Shown piece by piece: positions 58,192 through 64,000 of a stretch of DNA of 64,000 nt. The position numbers and the translations under genes were made by a program. The DNA is from Isoetes taiwanensis (lineage: Eukaryota; Streptophyta; Lycopodiopsida; Isoetales; Isoetaceae). Every line of letters begins with the position of its first letter. The first letter of the stretch is position 1. A model generated the notes under the pieces. That model made no database searches, was not told the origin of the DNA, and saw only the letters and a program-made list of their open reading frames with translations. Location: contig JAJEKV010000482.1 of the NCBI GenBank assembly GCA_021234155.1, positions 1 through 64,000 on the forward strand, in the 5' to 3' direction.

Positions 58192-59172
58192 ATGACCTTC
58201 AAAACAGAGAATTCTCTAGGTATGCTCTTCTTTTGCTCTATTGTATATCTTCTTTGGGAGCAAGTTAAGTTGCCTTGACATCTTAATAAACCGGAATGAT
58301 GGTAACTGTGGCTAATATTTAGAACAAGTATGTGTTGTTCCCATTTTACTCACAAACTTTCACCGTTTTCAGATGAGAGAAAAGCAGAGTCTGCAAGGAT
58401 GCGGGAGAAGTACCCTGACAAAATTCCGGTAGGAAACATTTCTTTGTTTCTTGAAGTTGATTTTTAGAACGAGCATCAAGTAATTTTTAGATGTCTTCTG
58501 TCATCTGAATAGTCAGATTAAATTTGACCTGTATTTTAAGAAAAAAGTAAAAGAACCTGGACCTTTTAGTTAACTTTTAGATTTTATAGCCTTTTTAATT
58601 GCACGACGTTCACTTTGAAGCATAATAATTCATGGCTTTAGCTAATCTTAGACTGTGGCTAAGGCATGCTTCGAACACACTGATTTGAAGAATATTACAC
58701 ATGGTTTATTTCCAAATTTTATGCATGTAAAATAGTCTATTGGAGGCATGATTTTCTGTAGTATATTTGGCAGGTAATAGTACAGAGAGGTCCGAGGTCT
58801 GACATGCCAAAAATGGAGAAAGAGAAGTATGCTTCAAACTACTTTTTTCCCTTGGAAATGTTCTAATTACAGATTGTTGGCAGGTATCTCGTCCCACAAG
58901 ATTTAACAGTAGGACAGTTCGTGTATATTATTGGTAAAAGGTTACATCTTGCACCTGGTCAGGCGCTATTTATTTTTGTTGGAAAGATATTGCCTTCAAC
59001 AGGTACTAAAGATATGATAATTAATCTTTATTCTGGCAATTCATATTGGCTGTTTCATGACCTCATTCCTGTTGCAGGTTCAATGATGGTTTCTATTTAC
59101 AATGAATACAAGGATGTAGATGGTTTCTTGTACGTGACCTATAGCGGCGAGAAGACATTTGGCAGTTTTTAG
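58192..59172 (+). CDS. ATG8: Autophagy ubiquitin-like protein ATG8
   Basis: Five exons in frame: 58192-58219, 58373-58428, 58774-58826, 58884-59002, 59078-59172, giving 116 residues, close to the usual 117-122. Motifs: [15 protein letters not shown] (about 17-31), [17 protein letters not shown] (46-62), [20 protein letters not shown] (64-83) and [18 protein letters not shown] at the end. The penultimate TFG is the scissile Gly: ATG4 would remove Ser-Phe, and the Gly is then joined to phosphatidylethanolamine on autophagosome membranes. The RLHLxPG(Q/K)ALF segment and [13 protein letters not shown] resemble the plant ATG8h/i clade, yet that clade usually ends at Gly. All introns have GT-AG ends, with no breaks. 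Confidence 0.95.
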
Positions 59173-59287
59173 TTGCAGGCAATGCTTTTGTACAGTGTAT
59201 ATAACGAATTAATGTGAATGAAATGTGCGCACCAAAATATACGTATTGCATATTGTGTTAATAGCAAGGGAAGTCCATTATAGATTG

Positions 59288-60756
59288 AGGCCCTTTTTCC
59301 ACAGCTGTCTTATTTTATGGCTGTCACATTTTTATAAGACATGCTTTTGGGCTCCATGTCATACATAAGACATGTCTTAAAAAAATCAGTTTTCTATTGC
59401 TTAAATATAAGACATGTCTTATTGATATAAGACATGTCTTATATTCACAGTTTTCCACTACACAAAACTACAAAACTGGTTTTCACACCTTTGAAGAAGG
59501 CATCTCCGAAAAAGGCAATATGCGCTGTCTCTTGTTATCTGAATTCCTTGCTTCAATAAGCAAGCTTGTTCACATCTGCGAAACAAGAACAGAACTTGTT
59601 CACATCTGCCAAACTTGCGGAGCTGCAGTTGTAATAGCAAAACTCGTCGATTTATATTTTTTCTTACTCCTATTTGATGAGTGGATCTGCCAAACTTGCG
59701 GAGCTGCAGTTGTAATAGCAAAACTCGTTGATTTATATTTTTTCTTACTCCTATTTGATGAGTGCAGCTACAAACTGGACTGATGGCAAACCTAAAAAAC
59801 TTTAGAGATAGTGCAAACAACTCATATGTGCATGCAAAACCAATTTCAATCTCTACTAGAGTGCAACTTGCTTTTTGCTGTGTGCCTGCTTCAATTTTAA
59901 TTACAGCAAAATTTACCTGCAGCAACAAAATCCTGTTAAAATTCGACCTGCAACAAAACATCTGAAACATTTGCAATAAATCATCTGAAAACATTTACCT
60001 TCTGAAGATTCGAGTTGCAGCAAGAAATTCGAGCCCAAAAAATCCGAGCAGCGATCCACCTGTGGCAATCCGACCTGCAACTTTCCCAAATCCGCTGCAA
60101 TTCGAGATGTTTTGCCCTAACCTGTAATTCGATATAGAAAATCAAACTAAAATATGAAAGAACAGAAAGGGAAAATTTGGAACTAAAGCATAAGCAAAAA
60201 TTCGGATGCTACAGTTCCGACCAGACCAGAATCGACTTGCTACAGTTTCGACCAGACATGCCACAGTGCCTTGCAAATTAAGACCGGACCATAGTAGAAT
60301 CTGCAGCAAGCTTTGGCCTTCAAATTTTGGCCTGCAACAAAGTGTTTTCGACCAAGAAGTTTCGAAAACCCATTTTCTCTACCCAGCGACATGGTCTTCT
60401 ACCTATTTCGTGTTTGGAGTTCAGCCGATTCCAGTGATGCTTCGATTCCAGCAGTTCTGGGCGATTCCAAAAAGTTCCAGTCGTTCTGGGCGAGTGCAGC
60501 ATCGTTTCTTCTCCCGCTCCATTTTTTGAGACATCCTAAGTATACGGCAAAGACGAACTCTGATTGATTAGCTTTTGTTGTCTTATTTTGTGGCGGGGGG
60601 TTTCCCCCGGAAGAAAATAAGACTCCCATGTTGTACGGATGTGATATGCGACATGTCTTAAAAGTGTTAGTGGAAAAACCACCATGTCTTATATGCTTAT
60701 GTGGCCCAATCATATCTCCATAAATATAAGACATTAGTGTCATGGAAAAAAGGCCT
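59288..60756. mobile_element. Non-autonomous DNA transposon with AAGACATGTCTTA repeats
   Basis: The ends pair: aggccctttttcca at 59288-59301 and, inverted, aggccttttttcca at 60743-60756 (13 of 14). Both subterminal parts carry several copies of the palindrome aagacatgtctta or its halves (59364-59450 and 60640-60735). A possible tgag duplication flanks the ends. The interior has no transposase; it holds an 81-bp tandem duplication and Cys/Gln-coding repeats of the words ctgcaac and cgacc. Confidence 0.65.
59604..59765. repeat. 81-bp tandem duplication
   Basis: Two units, 59604-59684 and 59685-59765, each starting atctgccaaacttgcggagc and differing at only a few bases. Confidence 0.9.
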
Positions 60757-60759
60757 GAG

Positions 60760-61230
60760 TTAGCTATATTATGTGATTTTGTCATTTCTTAATTGATGTA
60801 AGAGGGGTGGTTAATGGTACATCCAAAATAAGTCGCATGATTATCGCCTTCCGATTATCGCATCCTTTTCCGGTGGGTCTTCGGCAAATTTTCATCCTAG
60901 CCATTGGATGTAGAACGGTTATTAGGCATGATATACTGATTACGGTTGATAAATTACGGTTCAAGAACAGAGCTAATAAATAAGGTTAAATCTGCCCAAA
61001 TGGGATTAGTCCTTGCTTCTGGCTTTTACTCTGCCGCTTGGATATCCGACTTTCAAATTCGTCCAACAAGCGCCTCTTGGATTTTTGGCCTCCAATATGT
61101 CAAATCCGTCCAACAAGCTCCTTCTGCATATTCGGAAATCAAAGTCCGTTCTCCCCATCCTCCCGTATACTATAGCAGGGTCTACAACGCCTCAAAGCCT
61201 GTTGGAAGGAAAAGTGATAGCTAGCCTGGT
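60760..61230. other. No gene seen
   Basis: Contains a near-repeat (ttcaaattcgtccaacaagc and tcaaatccgtccaacaagct) 45 bp apart. Otherwise unassigned. Confidence 0.5.
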
Positions 61231-61235
61231 AGAAT

Positions 61236-61772
61236 GTACACGTGCACTGGTACGTGCAGGTCCAAGTAGAAGAGGATCGCCATAACTTGAGGCAGTACCC
61301 TGACGCTTATTTCCTCAACATCGAACAGGTCAAGACGGACCATTACCACATAAATCCCATGCTCGAGCGAGGCTCTCAACACTACCTGCATACCCATCTG
61401 CCCATAAAAAAAACCGCAGATTTATAGCTTCACTTTGCACAGGGCACAACTGCCTCAGAATTGAGATAGATAGATGGATTGAGGTGGCGTGCCAGGACAG
61501 ACTTTGTTAGTGCTGCCAATTGGGAGTCATTGAGGACAAGGGTCACAACTTTTAGAGATGTCTGGCATATGACCACATCCAGATATGTTACACTAAGTTG
61601 ATCCAGTGCTGCATATGATGTGAAGCACGACTTCAGTGCAGGTACTAGGATTATATTTTTAGGAAGCGATGGATGTGCGTACTTAGATATGGCCTCGAAC
61701 ACTACCTTGACAAGTACCACCATGTATCATAATGTATATTTGTATAGTTTGTTAACATTCATATTGCTGCTA
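61236..61772 (+). mobile_element. LINE-B copy 5 (old, cut off by foldback F)
   Basis: Frames are broken but the order matches copy 4: QVEEDRHNLRQYPDAYFLN, IEQVKTDHYHINPMLERGSQ, then the zinc-finger region near 61490-61560. The 3' region breaks off in ctgctaagggttt at about 61772, exactly where foldback element F copy 3 begins. Confidence 0.8.
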
Positions 61773-62165
61773 AGGGTTTTCACACGGGGGGTGACTCCGG
61801 GCAACGAGAGCTGTTGGATAGGCATATTCACCCCTTATTCCTTAATCTACACCGTACGTAAAGTTCCTCGTTTGTGGGGTATACAAGTACAAAATTTGCT
61901 ATATTTTATAACAAGATTCGCAAAATACTATAAGATTTCAAGCGGAATACTATATGGTGTTGATTTTGTACATGCAAAATACAATTATGAGGGCTCTCGC
62001 TGCCCTACGTCACCCCCTGTGTGAATATGCACCCAAACCAAAGGGGGTTTAAGGGGGATTTTAATTTAAATGTGTTGGACCCAATGGTTGTGTTAATTAA
62101 TGTCAATGGTAGTTATGTGTTGGTTGTTAATGTCAATGGTTGTTGGGGGATTTAATTTTTATATG
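61773..62165. mobile_element. Foldback element F, copy 3 (left outer arm missing)
   Basis: Begins at tcacacggggggtgactccg and runs to the mirror core gtcaccccctgtgtgaatat at about 62010-62030, followed by the outer right arm (ccaaagggggtttaaggggg, ttggacccaatggttgtgtt). The left outer arm is absent. Confidence 0.75.
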
Positions 62166-62410
62166 TTGGATGTTAATGGTTTGTGTTGCAAAAAAAAAAT
62201 TTTGGCCCCTTCGGGGCCTTAGGGACGCCCCCCAGTGTGACAAAAATTCTAGAATTCAAACCAGAAAAAAACTAGAATTCATTTGAGGCTTTCATCACAT
62301 GTAGCTTTTGAATTTTATCGCAATAAAACAAATAGAACATAAGTAAAAGTTACCATAAAGATAGAGCAGATTGATTCCATTATTCTGAAAGTCATAAAGT
62401 TTGCAACACC
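62166..62410. repeat. Dispersed repeat shared with 23.35-23.58 kb
   Basis: Same order as at 23346-23580, from the A-run and gacaaaaattctagaattca to cataaagtttgcaacac. It holds a small ccccttcggggcc hairpin not present in the other copy. Confidence 0.75.
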
Positions 62411-62867
62411 CATACACAAACATTTTTCAACTGGAATTTAACAGCAGCCTTTGGCCTCCATGGATTCTTGTGGTGAGAAACCAAAGTGGAAAACTTTTCT
62501 GCTTGTTAGCACAAGGATCTAGAAGCCTTGGAATTTGCTTAATAACTGCCTCAAAATCTAAAAATGCATGGTAATTTTTTGCAAGCTTCATTCGAAATGT
62601 CATAAAACAATATCCAATAGCGCAATCCTGTATTAATCAACTGGTAGGATGTGAAAGCCTACCAAACCCGGCCAAAAAATTGCTATTTTAGCATAGATAA
62701 CTTAACCAAACATATCCATATCATACACTATCAAAAAGATCTCGGAGAGAGCTTTCCAACGCAATAAAAATCATCTCAAACAGAGCTCTGGATCAAAAGT
62801 TATAATCAGAAATGTGTTGCCGACGGGGAAACTGCACTACATGCGCCCTTCAAGCCCTTCATGTGCC

Positions 62868-63100
62868 CATTATGCACCACACACAAAAAAAGAGGGTTTT
62901 TGTTGTGAGCCATTGGTTGTTGACCATTATGCACCACACGCACAAAAAGAGGGCTTTTGTTGTGAGCCATTTGATTGTTGCCCATTATGCACCACACACA
63001 CAAAAAGAGGGCTTTTGTTGTGAGCCATTGGTTGTTGACCATTATGCACCACATGCACAAAAAAAGGGCTTTTGTTGTGAGCCATTGGTTGTTGACCATT
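62868..63100. repeat. Minisatellite, four units of 57-58 bp
   Basis: Units begin cattatgcaccacac at 62868, 62925, 62983 and 63040 and contain gggcttttgttgtgagccat. Lengths of 57-58 bp keep a reading frame open through most of the array (PHTQKK ... VVSHW), which is a by-product of the repeat rather than evidence for a gene. Confidence 0.92.
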
Positions 63101-63269
63101 GGAAAAAAAAAAAAGGGCTAAAATCAATGGCTCAGAAATGGTGCACACTAGATGTACGCATTAGTACATCCATTTGAATACATCACGAAATCATAGGAAA
63201 ACCTTAGTGAAAAGCGTACAAAAACACAAAGAAAACCCCCTGTTATTATGCTACATATTCTCTCGGGAA

Positions 63270-63370
63270 TCCTTCAAGACTAAGGTTTTTTAATCCTGAC
63301 AGTAACATGTTAGCTGTGCTCCTTGATTGGGTCCCATAGGTCGATTGGTCTCCATGGACGATAAATTCAA
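63270..63370 (+). mobile_element. LINE-B copy 6 (degenerate 3' end)
   Basis: Keeps ggttttttaatcctgacagt, gggtcccataggtcgattgg and tctccatggacgataaa, but the hairpin and tail are worn away. Confidence 0.75.
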
Positions 63371-63374
63371 TACA

Positions 63375-64000
63375 GAAACTAGAAAAAGTTGCCTTGGGCC
63401 CTGCCGGTTAAAGGGGTCAAACCCTTGATTATGGCAAAATTAATAGGCTTGCCCTTGCGCATTCGCCCATTTATTTGTTGCAATGGGCTCTCACATAGGT
63501 TTAACCTCTTCTTAACTGGCAGGCTTTTTTATCCGTTCGATCTTCGGCCTTGGTTGCAACACTCTGATAAGGCATAATCGACACAAGGAGGCGTGATAAC
63601 CTGCCTATGCGCTACATATTATCTTACATCTTGCTAAGGATTTAGTTTCAATCTTGGGCATTGATAATCTAGCACTGGGTCTGATAATCCAAGCTCAGAT
63701 TATTGACAATCTTGTTGTGGAGTGCTATTTTGGTATGGATTCATGCTATGAGATGCCTGCGGGTCGAGAGGATAAATGCCTCTGCTTGCCCTTTACACTA
63801 AATAAACGGGCGAGCCCATAAATAAATGAGGGTGTTGTAAGGGGCTATTTATTTGTTGTAAGAAGCAAACATGGATGTTTCCCTTCATAAAAACATGTCA
63901 AATTGTATCTATAAGAACATTAAGACATAAACAACAGAGCTCATGCTATTTTAAGAGTGGCGGGCGGTTAAGGGTCATCACCGGGATTAAAAAACCCCCC
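63375..64000. other. No gene seen
   Basis: Unassigned sequence. The last 20 bases (gggattaaaaaacccccc) resemble the reversed LINE-B hairpin region and may start another copy beyond the window. Confidence 0.4.

Noticed and set aside
62806-63177. Open frames on both strands across the minisatellite
   Set aside because: The frames stay open only because the unit is 57-58 bp. No Met context, splice signals or family.

Overview
The window reads as nuclear DNA of a land plant. Genes have short exons with GT-AG introns, it carries plant-type families (PRP40C, clade-II-like ATG8, PYR/PYL receptor, SnRK2, PPR and G-type lectin kinase fragments), and most of the space is decayed plant-type LINE, Ty1/copia and foldback elements. 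Repeat density and a Crypton-like tyrosine recombinase fit a large repeat-rich genome, perhaps a fern or other non-seed plant. That placement is inference. No tRNA, rRNA, CRISPR or bacterial operon was seen.

Only three genes look intact: PRP40C at 14739-19727 (12 exons, 980 codons, five FF domains and two WW domains), a single-exon CENP-V/GFA-domain protein at 34444-34878, and a five-exon ATG8 at 58192-59172. Two minus-strand loci, a RING-like gene at 11.0-12.7 kb and an unknown ORF at 13.7-14.3 kb, may also be genes.

The rest is layered debris. The left edge holds an L1-type LINE on the minus strand. From 7.7 to 9.7 kb, fragments of unrelated genes (transaldolase, PYL ABA receptor, perhaps an arginyl-tRNA synthetase, a Ser-rich protein) lie in one orientation. 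A second same-strand set at 47.9-51.5 kb has a promoter with an inverted pair of ACGT boxes, SnRK2 exons 1-2 and Paladin-like exons. Both look like gene-fragment capture by a transposon. Other broken genes are a PPR fragment (5.2 kb), a DUF936-like gene (29.3-29.9 kb) and a G-type lectin receptor kinase without its kinase (32.2-33.4 kb).

Mobile elements include a copia element at 38121-42924 with two identical 151-bp LTRs but a broken gag-pol, six 5'-truncated copies of one LINE family sharing a 3' hairpin with a UUCG loop, three copies of a long-arm foldback family, several MITE-like repeats and a 1.47-kb DNA element at 59288-60756. The most unusual locus is 54188-56320: a decayed, intron-containing tyrosine recombinase related to the DUF3504/KIAA1958/ZMYM group (Crypton lineage), later hit by a LINE insertion.
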